Source: Bacteroides sp.
GTDB lineage: Bacteria; Bacteroidota; Bacteroidia; Bacteroidales; Muribaculaceae
Assembly (NCBI GenBank): GCA_014802535.1
Contig: JAAVCC010000013.1
Span: 92,327-131,466 of the forward strand
Length of the DNA: 39,140 nucleotides
Direction: 5' to 3'
Part shown: piece after piece, positions 6,814 to 16,410 of the stretch
How the letters are laid out: the number at the start of each line of letters is the position of its first letter
Position numbering within the stretch: the stretch's first letter is position 1
Translations under genes and position numbers: made by a program
Notes under the pieces: model-generated
Databases searched by the model: none
Seen by the model: the letters and a program-made list of their open reading frames with translations, nothing else
What the model was told of the DNA's origin: nothing

Positions 6814-7926
6814 TTATTTTAGGATCAGCAGTTCGCGCATTATTGCATCGGCTTTGAGCAAGTTTTGTTCGGGAATGATGTAGCGATTTTGATCGGGATT
6901 AAAAGCAAGTTGACCGCTGTTGACGAGGGGAGTGGCTTGAGATTTAAATTCTGATTGGAAACGTGGCGGAATGTCGGTGAGAGACAAGCCTTGGTTGGTG
7001 CGAAGTCGGGTGATGATGCAGTCGTTGGTGCGGTCAACTTCGTTCTCGTCTTCTATTTCAACATAAAGGTTGCCCGATTTGAGTGTATTGACATATTCAG
7101 CGGCGTCTGATGGATTATATCGTCTTACTTTTCCGTCGAAACTGTGGGCTGAGGCTCCAAGTCCAACGTATGGTTGGTTGTCCCAGTAGCCTGAATTATG
7201 GACGGCATGAAAATCGGGACGTGCGAAATTTGAAATTTCGTAGTGGTCATAGCCATGTTGACGGGCTGTTTCGGTCAGTATATTATAATATGTGTAAACC
7301 GTATCTTCGTCGGCCTCGGTAATAAGTCCTTTTTCGCGCATACGCCAAAGTGCAGTTCCCTCTTCATAACTTAAAAGGTAAGCTGAAAAATGGTGAGGCT
7401 CAAAGCTAAGTAGTTTGCGTAGTGAGTCTTTCCAAGAGTCAATGGTTTGAAGAGGTAACCCATAGATGAGGTCGCAGCTGAAAATCAACCCTGAATTTTT
7501 GATTGCCGCAACAGCTCGTAATGCTTGCTCGGAAGAATGACGCCTGCCCACTCGTTTAAGCTCAGCGTCGTTAAATGATTGAATACCCATGCTCACACGA
7601 TTGATTCCTAAAGATTTATAGAATAGAAGTCGATCGGGCGTAACATCCTCGGGGTTCATCTCAATAGTAAACTCTTTCAGTTCATTGATGTTTATATATT
7701 CGCTGATTGATTTAACGAACCGCTCAATTTGTCTATCGCTAAGAGATGAAGGTGTACCGCCGCCAATATAGATTGTCGGATAATCGGGTATCTCGTTATA
7801 TCTCAATTTAAATTCTGTTATCAATGCATCTATATAGGCATCGGCGTCAACCGGTCGATGTGCCGATGAATAAAAGTCGCAGTAAGCGCATTTTGAGTGG
7901 CAAAATGGAATGTGAATATAGAGCAT
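6814..7926 (-). CDS. hemW: Radical SAM heme chaperone HemW
   Basis: A 370-aa protein beginning MLYIHIPFCHSKCAYCDF, the HemW signature. Cys9, Cys13 and Cys16 bind the radical-SAM 4Fe-4S cluster. IYIGGGTPSSL near residue 55 is the SAM-binding glycine motif, and IGIQSF-type and ISNFARP segments follow the usual order. HemW proteins were long annotated as oxygen-independent coproporphyrinogen oxidase; they lack the extra Cys of true HemN and instead insert heme into targets. The C-terminal HemN-type domain (TRLRTNQGLSL) is complete. It starts 9 bp after the stop of the AddB-like gene and is the last gene of a five-gene minus-strand unit. Confidence 0.92.
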   Translation of the reverse strand: MLYIHIPFCHSKCAYCDFYSSAHRPVDADAYIDALITEFKLRYNEIPDYPTIYIGGGTPSSLSDRQIERFVKSISEYININELKEFTIEMNPEDVTPDRLLFYKSLGINRVSMGIQSFNDAELKRVGRRHSSEQALRAVAAIKNSGLIFSCDLIYGLPLQTIDSWKDSLRKLLSFEPHHFSAYLLSYEEGTALWRMREKGLITEADEDTVYTYYNILTETARQHGYDHYEISNFARPDFHAVHNSGYWDNQPYVGLGASAHSFDGKVRRYNPSDAAEYVNTLKSGNLYVEIEDENEVDRTNDCIITRLRTNQGLSLTDIPPRFQSEFKSQATPLVNSGQLAFNPDQNRYIIPEQNLLKADAIMRELLILK

Positions 7927-7935
7927 TGCTTAGAT

Positions 7936-10900
7936 TCAGTATGATTTTTTAGAAGCTATATCACAGATGCCTTTAAAGTCGCAGTACAGACAGGCGTGTT
8001 CTTTATCTTCAGCTTGCTTAAATGGAGTTCCGGGATCAAACATTTCTAACATCACTTCTTCAAACTGTTTTAGAAATTCATCATTTATATTTTGATAATT
8101 GACAATCGGTTCTTTATCGAGTGTCATTAAGTTAATACCGTTTTTAATCATCTCGTTAAAGTTGTAGATGATTGGAACAATCGGTTTGTTGTAGTTGTAA
8201 AGGTGGGCGTATGCATTACAATAAATCATTAACTGCAACATACCTTTAGCACGTTTTGCGTATGAATTGTTTGACGGGAGTGCAAACATATCCTCAATCT
8301 GAGTGATTGCGGTCGGCTCATTTCCGGTTTTATAATCAATAAGACGTAGTATTGGCAATTGATCATAATCGGGCATCATTATTTCGTCAACACGGTCAAT
8401 ATATCCCTTTAGATTAAATGAGACTTTATCGGTGAACTTAACATGACCTATAATTTTCTTTTCAGCCTCTTTGAAATTGAAATATTCAAAATCTTTCCAT
8501 GTAGCCTCGGTCTGTAAAATCTTGATGATGTATTTGTTGATTATATTGGCAAGCAACTCAATTTCACCCGGAAGCATTGATGTTTTATAACCTTCTGACT
8601 GAAATCTTTTTGGATCTTGTTTGAGATAATTTTCTTTGAATGCACAAACGATAAGATGTTCGATTAAGGGCTTTTTTGTGTTGATAATTTGATTTATACG
8701 AACGGCATTAAATTGGGCTGACCCGCTTTTTATACTTTCACCCTTATACAAACTTTCAAAAACATAGTGGATAATTGTTCCGAAAAGGCTATCATCAATG
8801 TAGTCGATCAGCTCATCATCTTCAGCGAATCCACCGATATTTTTAAGATAGAATTGTAGCGGACAGTTGATATATGTATTGATTGATGATGCCGACAAAT
8901 AATGTCCACTGCCGTCAGTGCGATAGAGGTTGAGTTTGTCCATTATTTCAGGAGTCTTTTTTACCTCTATTTCACGGGTAGCCGAAGCGGTAAGTTTATA
9001 TGCGCTTTCTTCAATTACAGGTTTTAGTGATGGAAAGGCGTAGATGAGTTGATAGATGTATCGCGACATCTCAGCCGAATTTTTTCCTCCGCGTGTGTCG
9101 TAGATGAGAAATACCTTTTTGCATCGGGTCAGCAATCGATAGAAATAATATGCAAATATACTTTCTTGATGATCGACTGTTGACATTTCGTAAGCAGCTC
9201 TCATGTCGGCAGGGATAAATGAATGAATAGTTGTGGTTTTGGGAAACACTTTTTCATTCATTGATAAAAGTATTAGGTTCTCAAAATCGAGTGCGCGGGT
9301 TTCAAGCAGCCCCATTATTTGGATACCTTCAAGAGGTTCTCCTTTGAAATGAACGGCTTCTCCTCCGGCAAGACGTTGAAGCAGCTGATAAATTGTATCG
9401 TGACTTAGAACAATATTATATTTTTCTATATGCTTTTCAAGAATATCAAGCGACGACAAATAGCTGACGACAAATGATTTGCTAAGATTGTCATTTTTTG
9501 CAAGCTCTTTCAAGGCTTCAAGCATTCGACGCATCGGTTTTAGCGATGTTAAATTGCCGGTTTGCTCAATCATAAATGGCTCGATCTCGGGAAACAGCTT
9601 GATGAGTTCGGTTTTAGAAAAATGAAAAATAGATTCTTTATTTATTTTTTTAATTATCTCATCACATTTTTCGGGATATGCTGTTTTCAAAACGGGGTGG
9701 GAGAGCAGAGCAATGACATCTTCAAAGTAGAATGATAGCCCAGAAGTATTACTTCGACTTCTTGATTGCAGGCGTATTATGTTAGTCATCAGTGATGAAA
9801 CCGGACTGTTTTTAACCGAATACCCCATAGTGATGTTAATTTTATCTACTTTAGGAGATAGAGAGTTCACTAACGGGATACAAAGTGTTTCATCGGGGAG
9901 AACAACAGCTGTTTTGCGGGCTTCAATAGCATTGAAATCCTCTTTTTTGGGGGGGAGAAGGGTGTCTATAATTTGTGCTGCTTTTTTCACTTGCCCGATG
10001 TTGGACGGTACACCTATAATCTTTATCTCGGGCCACTTGTCAGATGATTGTTGAGGTAGCTGATCACCGACCGTTGGAAATTGTTTGGTATATTCTTTGA
10101 TAAAACGGGTAGCCGGATTTGAAGAAAGATTATCAGGAATGGCATCTCCAAAAATGGGGGATGCATCATCCCAGTAAAAATCAGCAATACCGACTTTTTG
10201 TAGTGCTTTGAAAATTTCAATCTCAGATTTTGACAGAATATTAAAACCTACAAATATATATTTTTTGAAATGCAGAATATCTGAAGGATTTTGCTCTGTC
10301 AATATTTGGGCAGCACGACGGTATGCAGCACCACTGTATGTTTTACCCTGTTTATCGAGTTGGGCATTAAACTCGTGATAAAGCTTGTCAAGAATTACCC
10401 AAATACTGAAAAAGTTTTGAACCGTATCAATATCTTTGGAATCATGAGGTATATGTTTCCACATTGGAGCTTCCGGGTCAAACGTGATTTCGTCTCGCCA
10501 ATAGCGATTTATGATATTGACCTGATTTTCAGTAAGGAAGTTGGCCGCTATTTCTTTGAAATATTTGATATTGCGAAATATCTGAGTAGTGTCAACAAGA
10601 TAACGGTCAACGTCATTGAAGTCATTCAGCACCATCTCGCCCCACGTTATAAATGAATCAAAACTGATTGTTGACTCATCGGTATCAGGGAATATTTGTT
10701 TTCTTAGTTTGGAATAGCAGTTGAACAATATGAAAAGTTGCTCAATACGAGGCGTTACGACCGATTTTGTCACTGACATTACAAGTGAATCAATATCGGT
10801 CATTTCAGGCATAAGAGTATTTTCGGGAAGTAAATCTTTTAAATATTCCGTAAAAAATGCAATACTTCGTTTATTAGGAAAAACAAAGCAAGTATCAATA

Positions 10901-10953
10901 AGCTCTTTGCTGTTTGCAAACAGAGTTGCTATTTGTTTCAAAAAAGGTTCCAT
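7936..10953 (-). CDS. AddB-like helicase-nuclease subunit (PD-(D/E)XK)
   Basis: This 1005-aa protein has the architecture of AddB. The N-terminal half is a divergent helicase-like region (FVFPNKRSIAFFTEYL). A region near 570-600 contains GLLETRALDFENLILL, the usual late superfamily-1 helicase motif. The C-terminal RecB-family nuclease has IDYKTG (Asp873, Lys875). The Fe-S staple of AddB is intact: Cys697 in CPLQFYL, then Cys988, Cys991 and Cys997 in CLYCDFKGIC, the C...C-x2-C-x5-C spacing known from AddB. No Walker A motif is obvious at the N-terminus. AddAB resects double-strand breaks for recombination. No AddA gene is in the window, so its partner must lie elsewhere. It sits between holB and hemW in a probable operon. 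Confidence 0.85.
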   Translation of the reverse strand: MEPFLKQIATLFANSKELIDTCFVFPNKRSIAFFTEYLKDLLPENTLMPEMTDIDSLVMSVTKSVVTPRIEQLFILFNCYSKLRKQIFPDTDESTISFDSFITWGEMVLNDFNDVDRYLVDTTQIFRNIKYFKEIAANFLTENQVNIINRYWRDEITFDPEAPMWKHIPHDSKDIDTVQNFFSIWVILDKLYHEFNAQLDKQGKTYSGAAYRRAAQILTEQNPSDILHFKKYIFVGFNILSKSEIEIFKALQKVGIADFYWDDASPIFGDAIPDNLSSNPATRFIKEYTKQFPTVGDQLPQQSSDKWPEIKIIGVPSNIGQVKKAAQIIDTLLPPKKEDFNAIEARKTAVVLPDETLCIPLVNSLSPKVDKINITMGYSVKNSPVSSLMTNIIRLQSRSRSNTSGLSFYFEDVIALLSHPVLKTAYPEKCDEIIKKINKESIFHFSKTELIKLFPEIEPFMIEQTGNLTSLKPMRRMLEALKELAKNDNLSKSFVVSYLSSLDILEKHIEKYNIVLSHDTIYQLLQRLAGGEAVHFKGEPLEGIQIMGLLETRALDFENLILLSMNEKVFPKTTTIHSFIPADMRAAYEMSTVDHQESIFAYYFYRLLTRCKKVFLIYDTRGGKNSAEMSRYIYQLIYAFPSLKPVIEESAYKLTASATREIEVKKTPEIMDKLNLYRTDGSGHYLSASSINTYINCPLQFYLKNIGGFAEDDELIDYIDDSLFGTIIHYVFESLYKGESIKSGSAQFNAVRINQIINTKKPLIEHLIVCAFKENYLKQDPKRFQSEGYKTSMLPGEIELLANIINKYIIKILQTEATWKDFEYFNFKEAEKKIIGHVKFTDKVSFNLKGYIDRVDEIMMPDYDQLPILRLIDYKTGNEPTAITQIEDMFALPSNNSYAKRAKGMLQLMIYCNAYAHLYNYNKPIVPIIYNFNEMIKNGINLMTLDKEPIVNYQNINDEFLKQFEEVMLEMFDPGTPFKQAEDKEHACLYCDFKGICDIASKKSY

Positions 10954-10986
10954 CCCAAAGTTTTGGCGGTTATAGTTAGATTAGAT

Positions 10987-12144
10987 TTACTGTTTTAGCA
11001 GCAGAATGACCCTAACTGCAACATCAAAAAATATAATTTTAGCGTTTCCGTTGCCTGCGATATCGGTGGCGGCATCTTCAAAAACACGTTTTAGTTTCAA
11101 GACATTTCGTTCGTTGATAAATCGGGCGAAATTTTTTGAAAACTCGCGTTCGCTGCTATTCATCCCGGTTAGATCGGGCATATTAAAGTTGTATATGAAG
11201 TTTTCTCGTAAAAGTCGGCAGCAATAGTTCAGAAATGCAATCTGTCGATCTCTGCCGAGGCTCGCAATATCTTGAGCCCATAGGCGCAACTCTATAATTT
11301 TGCGTTGATAAGCGAGTCGCATCAGCGAAACAAACTTATCAAAAAAATCATTACCAGAAGTGGCTATGTCGAGTTGACGGAGCGCTTCATTAATTGACCC
11401 TGATGATATGTCGGCTGCCTTTTGTGCATCTTCGGGATTGACATTTTTATTATTGACAATCCATTGAGCTACTGAATCGTTGTCGAGTCGTTTAACTTCA
11501 ATAGGTTGGCAACGAGAGTAGATGGTTGGTAAAATCTCGGTTGCGTTGTCTGATGTAATAATAAAAATGGTTTCAGGCTGAGGCTCTTCAAGTAGTTTTA
11601 ACATCTTGTTTGCACACGCTTCGTTCATTCGTTCAGGTAACCACATCATTGCAATTTTGTAGCGTGTTGAGCGTGAAGTCGTAGCAAGTTTAGCCGCCAG
11701 AGAATCACTTTCACTGACATAGAATATTGGAGAGACACCTGACGTCGATGCTCCAACCGAAGCCAGTTTTGCGCACCATGATTCAAAATCCATCATTGGA
11801 TTTTCATTCAAAAATTCACGCCATTGGTCAATAAAATCGTCAGAAATAGGATTGGTACTTCCCGATTTTTTTTTGACAACGGGAAAGCTGTAGTGTGTAT
11901 CAACATGATTCAGCGTTTGATGCTGTATGCATTGGGGACACACTCCACAAGAATCGGATGGGTCGGCACCCGGTTGCAATCGTCCGGTGCAGTGGATATA
12001 TTGAGCGGTAGCTCGCGCAAGCGCAAATTTTGCCGAGCCTTCAGGCCCACGCAACAAAATGGCGTGAGGAATACGGTCGCTGTCAACAATTTGTCTTAAA
12101 CGATCTATAACATCTTTATGGGCTGGAATATCGGCAAATCTCAT
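10987..12144 (-). CDS. holB: DNA polymerase III subunit delta prime
   Basis: The 385-aa product is a clamp-loader AAA+ protein that helps load the sliding clamp. It opens with FADIPAHKDVIDRLRQIV and RIPHAILLRGPEG, the usual delta-prime start. The P-loop is degenerate (GPEGSAKF, 33-40), as expected for a subunit that does not need to hydrolyse ATP. A zinc module follows with Cys52 and CGVCPQC (Cys66, Cys69, Cys72). The segment KMLKLLEEPQPETIFIITSDN near residue 195 is the strongly conserved sensor region. The gene is 33 bp upstream of the AddB-like gene and 21 bp after metF on the same strand. Confidence 0.92.
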   Translation of the reverse strand: MRFADIPAHKDVIDRLRQIVDSDRIPHAILLRGPEGSAKFALARATAQYIHCTGRLQPGADPSDSCGVCPQCIQHQTLNHVDTHYSFPVVKKKSGSTNPISDDFIDQWREFLNENPMMDFESWCAKLASVGASTSGVSPIFYVSESDSLAAKLATTSRSTRYKIAMMWLPERMNEACANKMLKLLEEPQPETIFIITSDNATEILPTIYSRCQPIEVKRLDNDSVAQWIVNNKNVNPEDAQKAADISSGSINEALRQLDIATSGNDFFDKFVSLMRLAYQRKIIELRLWAQDIASLGRDRQIAFLNYCCRLLRENFIYNFNMPDLTGMNSSEREFSKNFARFINERNVLKLKRVFEDAATDIAGNGNAKIIFFDVAVRVILLLKQ

Positions 12145-12165
12145 GGATAATATATTGTTATAAAA

Positions 12166-13125
12166 CTATTTAAATAGATTGGCAACCACTTTTTCGACTG
12201 AATCGGTCGCATTGTGAGAGTAGAAGTGGATCGATTTCACTCCATGGTCATATAGTTCACGCGCTTGAGCGATACACCATTCAACACCAACTTGACGTGC
12301 ATCGGCATCGGTCTTGCAAGCCATCAGTGCTGATGCGAGTGCTGTAGGAAAATCGACCTTAAATACTTTGGGCAGCACTGTGAGTTGAGCAAGGCTGGTT
12401 ATTGGTTTGATACCCGGAATTATAGGTATATTTATGCCGGCTTTGCGTGCCATTTCAACAAATTGAAAATATTTGTTGTTGTCAAAAAACATCTGTGTTA
12501 CAGCGTATGAAGCTCCTGCATCGACTTTGGCTTTAAGCCACATCAGGTCAAGTTCCATATTGGGTGATTCCTCATGTTTTTCAGGATAGGCTGCTACTCC
12601 GTAAGAAAACGGAACAGAGAGAGGTGCATCCATCGGAGTCCCGTCAATAAACAAGCCTTCATTAAAGGCATTTACTTGAGATTGCAGCTCTGAAGCGTGG
12701 GCATGACCATCTACATTAGGCACAAATCGGCTGTCATGTTTGGCTTTATCACCTCGCAGCAGTAGTAAGTTGGTAATGCCGAGAAAGTTAAGGTCAATAA
12801 GTGCATATTCAGTTTCAAGTCGTGAATATCCTGAACAAATCAGATGAGGTACAGCCTCTATGCGATATCGGTTTTGTATGGCGGCTGCCACTGCAACAGT
12901 TCCCGGACGAGAACGTTCAGAAACTTTTCGGTAGAGGCCGTCGGCAGTCGATTTGAAAACGACTTCGCTACGGTGAGTTGTTATGTTGATATACGCCGGA
13001 TCATAGTCAATCAGCTTTTCGATGCGTTGAAACAAACTGTCAATGCCTTTACCTTTTAATGGTGGCAAAACTTCAAATGAAAATGTTCTACCCTGATGGC
13101 TTTCAATTTTTTCAGTGATGGTCAT
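12166..13125 (-). CDS. metF: 5,10-methylenetetrahydrofolate reductase
   Basis: A 319-aa flavoprotein of usual MetF length that makes 5-methyl-THF for methionine synthesis. Visible motifs are TFSFEVLPPLKGKG with Glu18 (the F-E-x-x-P-P catalytic segment), YINITTHRS near residue 45, LLLRGDKA near 136-142 for FAD/folate contact, and QMFFDNNKYFQF near 210. A TIM barrel is expected. Its start overlaps the stop of the preceding membrane-protein gene by four bases (ATGA), implying coupled translation. No folate or SAM riboswitch is visible upstream of the unit. Confidence 0.93.
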   Translation of the reverse strand: MTITEKIESHQGRTFSFEVLPPLKGKGIDSLFQRIEKLIDYDPAYINITTHRSEVVFKSTADGLYRKVSERSRPGTVAVAAAIQNRYRIEAVPHLICSGYSRLETEYALIDLNFLGITNLLLLRGDKAKHDSRFVPNVDGHAHASELQSQVNAFNEGLFIDGTPMDAPLSVPFSYGVAAYPEKHEESPNMELDLMWLKAKVDAGASYAVTQMFFDNNKYFQFVEMARKAGINIPIIPGIKPITSLAQLTVLPKVFKVDFPTALASALMACKTDADARQVGVEWCIAQARELYDHGVKSIHFYSHNATDSVEKVVANLFK

Positions 13126-13658
13126 AGCGATGAAATATATGTTGGGGCAATGTTCAATAATTGCATTGCCGAGTTTAGATTTTGAGTTGATGTGAATGAA
13201 TCAAATGGGACCACAGCAACAACATTGCTTTGTTTCGAGTTTAACGTAATCAATATGTCGGTTGAAAGCAGTTGCACATCTACACTATTGGCAAGATGTG
13301 AAGTTGTTCTTTGTGGTTGGATTGTTTCGTTAGGCAACATCTCATCATCGGGATTATAATAATCTATGTCGATTTTGTCATTACAGAAAACAACACGATG
13401 AGGTAATGTCAGCATTGCTGCAGTTGGCGAGAGTGCATAGTAAAAATAAATCATTGAGATTATGATTGGTCCAATAACAAGAATCAGAGCCGGTCCGACA
13501 ACATAAAAGATGTTGTTGACCATATATCCGGCAACGACCGATAGAAGCAGAATGACCGCCATAACCGCAATGATGGCAACGGCTTTGACGCGAGCCATTA
13601 CCATAACAAAGCGAGACGGACTGATGCGATGGATATCGGTTGCTATTGATTTGTTCAT
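13122..13658 (-). CDS. Hypothetical two-TM membrane protein coupled to metF
   Basis: This 178-aa protein has two adjacent hydrophobic segments, roughly residues 24-46 (VKAVAIIAVMAVILLLSVVAGY) and 49-75 (IFYVVGPALILVIGPIIISMIYFYYA). A soluble C-terminal part of about 100 residues follows, beginning with PHRVVFCNDKIDIDYYNPDD. I do not recognise the family; the layout resembles small PH-domain-like membrane proteins. It is the first gene of the unit ending with hemW. It overlaps metF by four bases and has a TAACTTTG -7 element at 13678-13685. Confidence 0.7.
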   Translation of the reverse strand: MNKSIATDIHRISPSRFVMVMARVKAVAIIAVMAVILLLSVVAGYMVNNIFYVVGPALILVIGPIIISMIYFYYALSPTAAMLTLPHRVVFCNDKIDIDYYNPDDEMLPNETIQPQRTTSHLANSVDVQLLSTDILITLNSKQSNVVAVVPFDSFTSTQNLNSAMQLLNIAPTYISSL

Positions 13659-13677
13659 TAATCTTTTATTTTAGTTA

Positions 13678-13685
13678 CAAAGTTA
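13678..13685 (-). promoter_or_regulatory. -7 element of the metF-holB-addB-hemW unit
   Basis: The minus strand reads TAACTTTG, an exact TAnnTTTG match, 19 bp before the ATG at 13658. No TTG with suitable spacing is visible upstream. The terminator of the glycogen genes lies just behind it, at 13720-13755. Confidence 0.5.
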
Positions 13686-13719
13686 ATGATTTGCCGTGAA
13701 TTGAAGTAATTATTTTAAT

Positions 13720-13755
13720 AAAAAATTAGGCTTGGACATCACGTCCAAGCCTAAT
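13720..13755 (-). terminator. Terminator of the glycogen phosphorylase gene
   Basis: ATTAGGCTTGGAC at 13725-13737 pairs perfectly with GTCCAAGCCTAAT at 13743-13755 around a five-base loop. On the minus strand the stem is followed by a run of T, so it is a textbook intrinsic terminator about 40 bp after the phosphorylase stop. Confidence 0.9.
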
Positions 13756-13795
13756 CTGAATTGAATGATATGAATAGTTATGGAAATGGGGACTA

Positions 13796-16357
13796 TTAAA
13801 TCCAACGTACGTATGCAAAGTCTTGACGATGGGGCAGCTCGGCATTGAATGGATAAATGCGGTAGCCAAATCTGAAGACTCCTGCGTTCTTGATCGTGCC
13901 TTTGAGCGAGTATGTCAAGATGTTGCCTTCTTCTTTGACAACTTTAAACTGCTCTGTGCTCGAAAGAACTTCTTCTCCGTTTTCAGCACGATAAGCAACT
14001 TGTTCAACGTGAAGGTCGCGGCCGATGCCGTTGGTGTCAACAACAATAGTTGTCTCATATTCTGTACCGGTCACGGTTGACGCTGTATTTGAGTTGATGA
14101 CATCAAGCACTTTGATTCCATCCCAAAGTGATGCAATGTGTTCTTTCCATGCAACAATCTCTTTTGCGAGTGCATAGTCGTCTTTTGTAAGACGTTTTGA
14201 ACGCGCTGCTTCTTTGTCGTAGAAACGGCTTATGTAGTCATCGATCATTCGCTTCATAGTGAAGTGAGGAGCGATATCGCCGATTGAACCCTTGATATAT
14301 TGAATCCATTCGGGTGAGTAGCCGGCTGAATTTTTCTTGAAGTAGAGCGGAATAATCTGGTTTTCAAGCATTGAATAGATGGTTGCTGCATCAAGCTTGT
14401 CTTGTTGTTCCTGTTGGTCGGGTGTGAAAGTGCGTTTGTCGGTGAGTGCCCATCCGGCATTTTCATTGAAGCGATAGCCTTCATACCACCATCCGTCAAG
14501 CACTGAGAAGTTGAGCACACCATTCATCTCAGCTTTTTCGCCTGATGTACCTGATGCTTCAAGTGGACGGGTCGGAGTGTTAAGCCAAATGTCAACACCG
14601 CTGACAAGACGTTTTGCAACAATCATGTTGTAGTCTTCAAGGAAGATGACTTTTCCGAGGAACTGAGGCATGCGCGAAATTTCCATGATGCGCTTGATGA
14701 GTCCCTGACCTGCGCCGTCGGCGGGGTGAGCTTTACCTGAGAATACAAATTGAACAGGGAACTGTTCGTTATTGACGATGCGTGCAAGACGATCAAGGTC
14801 GGTAAAGAGAAGATGAGCACGTTTATATGTTGCAAAACGACGTGCAAAACCAATGATGAGAGCATTGGGGTTGATTTTGTCAACAATGTTCATGACAGCT
14901 GACGGATCACGCTGTTGTGCAAGCCATTTAGCTTTGAAATCGCGTTTTACAAAATCAATGAATTTATGTTTGAGGGTAGTTCTCATCTTCCAGATTTCTT
15001 CATCGGGAATTGAGAAAATACCTTTCCATGCTTCTGGATTGCTCTGGTCGCTGAATACTTGTTTGCCAAGTTTTTCGGCATAGAAAGCTTTCCATTCTGA
15101 TGCAGCCCATGTTGGCATGTGAACACCGTTGGTTACATAACCCACGTGAGATTCTTGCCATCCGTAACCTTTCCAGATTCCTGCAAACATTTTCTTTGAA
15201 ACTTCGCCGTGGAGCCAGCTGACTCCGTTGGCTTCCTGGCAGGTGTTAAGCGCAAAGACGCTCATAGAGAAACGTTCTTGTGAATCGGGATTTTCGCGGC
15301 CCATATTCATAAGGTCATTCCAGCTGATACCAAGTTTAGCCGGATATTCACCCATGTATTTGCCAAACAGACCTTCGTCAAAATAGTCGTGTCCGGCAGG
15401 TACGGGAGTATGAACTGTGTAAAGCGATGAAGCACGGACGAGTTCAAGTGCAACGTTGAAGTCGAGTTTCTTTTCTTGAACGAAATCTACTAAGCGTTGA
15501 AGGTTAAGAAGTGCTGCATGGCCTTCATTACAGTGATATATGTCTGCAGTGATGCCGAGTTTTTTGAGCATGAGGATACCGCCGATACCGAGAAGATATT
15601 CTTGTTTGATACGGTTTTCCCAGTCTCCGCCATAGAGTTGATGGGTGATAACACGGTCAAATTCGCTGTTCATGTCAAAGTCGGTGTCAAGAAGATAAAG
15701 TTTCATGCGACCAACATTGACACGCCAAATATGTGAATAAATTATGCGTCCGGGATAGGGCACTTCAAGAATCATGGGCGAACCGTCGGCTTCGCGCATT
15801 TGCTCGATGGGGAGCTGATTGAAGTTTTGAGGTTCGTAGTTGGCAATCTGTTGTCCGTCAACCGAGAGTGACTGTGTAAAGTATCCATAACGATAGAGGA
15901 AACCGACAGCATTCATGTCAACTCGGCTGTCTGAAGCTTCTTTAATATAGTCTCCGGCAAGTACGCCAAGACCACCTGAATAAATTTTGAGCGCATTGCA
16001 AAGACCATATTCCATTGAGAAATATGCAACTGAGGGTATATCCTTGCGCATTGGCTGTTTCATGTAGTCTTTAAATGACGCATAAACATCAGCGATGCGT
16101 TTCATCATATCTTTATCGGCTTGAATTTCGTCAAGACGAGAAGATGAAATCAGTTGAAGAAGCATTACCGGATTTTCGCCGGTCGAACGCCAAAGTTCGG
16201 GTGAAATATCATGGAAAAGTGATTTCCCCTCACTATTCCATACCCACCAAAGGTTTTTGGCAAGTTCGTCAAGAGGTTTGAGTCGAGTCGGGAGCTCGGC
16301 TGTGACTGTCAAATCGCGCCATGCTGGCGTATTGGAATTGCTGACTTGAAGTTTCAT
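13796..16357 (-). CDS. glgP: Alpha-glucan (glycogen) phosphorylase, GT35
   Basis: An 853-aa cytosolic enzyme that releases glucose-1-phosphate from glycogen or maltodextrins. It belongs to the subgroup with an N-terminal DUF3417-type domain ([20 protein letters not shown] near residue 25). [10 protein letters not shown] near 105 and [11 protein letters not shown] near 127 mark the N-terminal domain. The PLP site is in [14 protein letters not shown] with Lys608, followed by [12 protein letters not shown]. The E replacing the usual M in SG-M-KA is minor. A beta-rich C-terminal extension ends in FAYVRWI. It lies 54 bp downstream of the glycogen synthase gene on the same strand, so both steps are likely co-transcribed. 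Confidence 0.93.
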   Translation of the reverse strand: MKLQVSNSNTPAWRDLTVTAELPTRLKPLDELAKNLWWVWNSEGKSLFHDISPELWRSTGENPVMLLQLISSSRLDEIQADKDMMKRIADVYASFKDYMKQPMRKDIPSVAYFSMEYGLCNALKIYSGGLGVLAGDYIKEASDSRVDMNAVGFLYRYGYFTQSLSVDGQQIANYEPQNFNQLPIEQMREADGSPMILEVPYPGRIIYSHIWRVNVGRMKLYLLDTDFDMNSEFDRVITHQLYGGDWENRIKQEYLLGIGGILMLKKLGITADIYHCNEGHAALLNLQRLVDFVQEKKLDFNVALELVRASSLYTVHTPVPAGHDYFDEGLFGKYMGEYPAKLGISWNDLMNMGRENPDSQERFSMSVFALNTCQEANGVSWLHGEVSKKMFAGIWKGYGWQESHVGYVTNGVHMPTWAASEWKAFYAEKLGKQVFSDQSNPEAWKGIFSIPDEEIWKMRTTLKHKFIDFVKRDFKAKWLAQQRDPSAVMNIVDKINPNALIIGFARRFATYKRAHLLFTDLDRLARIVNNEQFPVQFVFSGKAHPADGAGQGLIKRIMEISRMPQFLGKVIFLEDYNMIVAKRLVSGVDIWLNTPTRPLEASGTSGEKAEMNGVLNFSVLDGWWYEGYRFNENAGWALTDKRTFTPDQQEQQDKLDAATIYSMLENQIIPLYFKKNSAGYSPEWIQYIKGSIGDIAPHFTMKRMIDDYISRFYDKEAARSKRLTKDDYALAKEIVAWKEHIASLWDGIKVLDVINSNTASTVTGTEYETTIVVDTNGIGRDLHVEQVAYRAENGEEVLSSTEQFKVVKEEGNILTYSLKGTIKNAGVFRFGYRIYPFNAELPHRQDFAYVRWI

Positions 16358-16410
16358 TTGGTCAAGTATTTTTAGTTATTTTTTTTCGTTTGTTTATAAA
16401 ATACGATTTA

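Noticed and set aside
13659..13719. Possible riboswitch ahead of the metF-containing unit
   Set aside because: Only about 60 bases separate the gene from the terminator, and no SAM, cobalamin or THF-type conserved core is visible.
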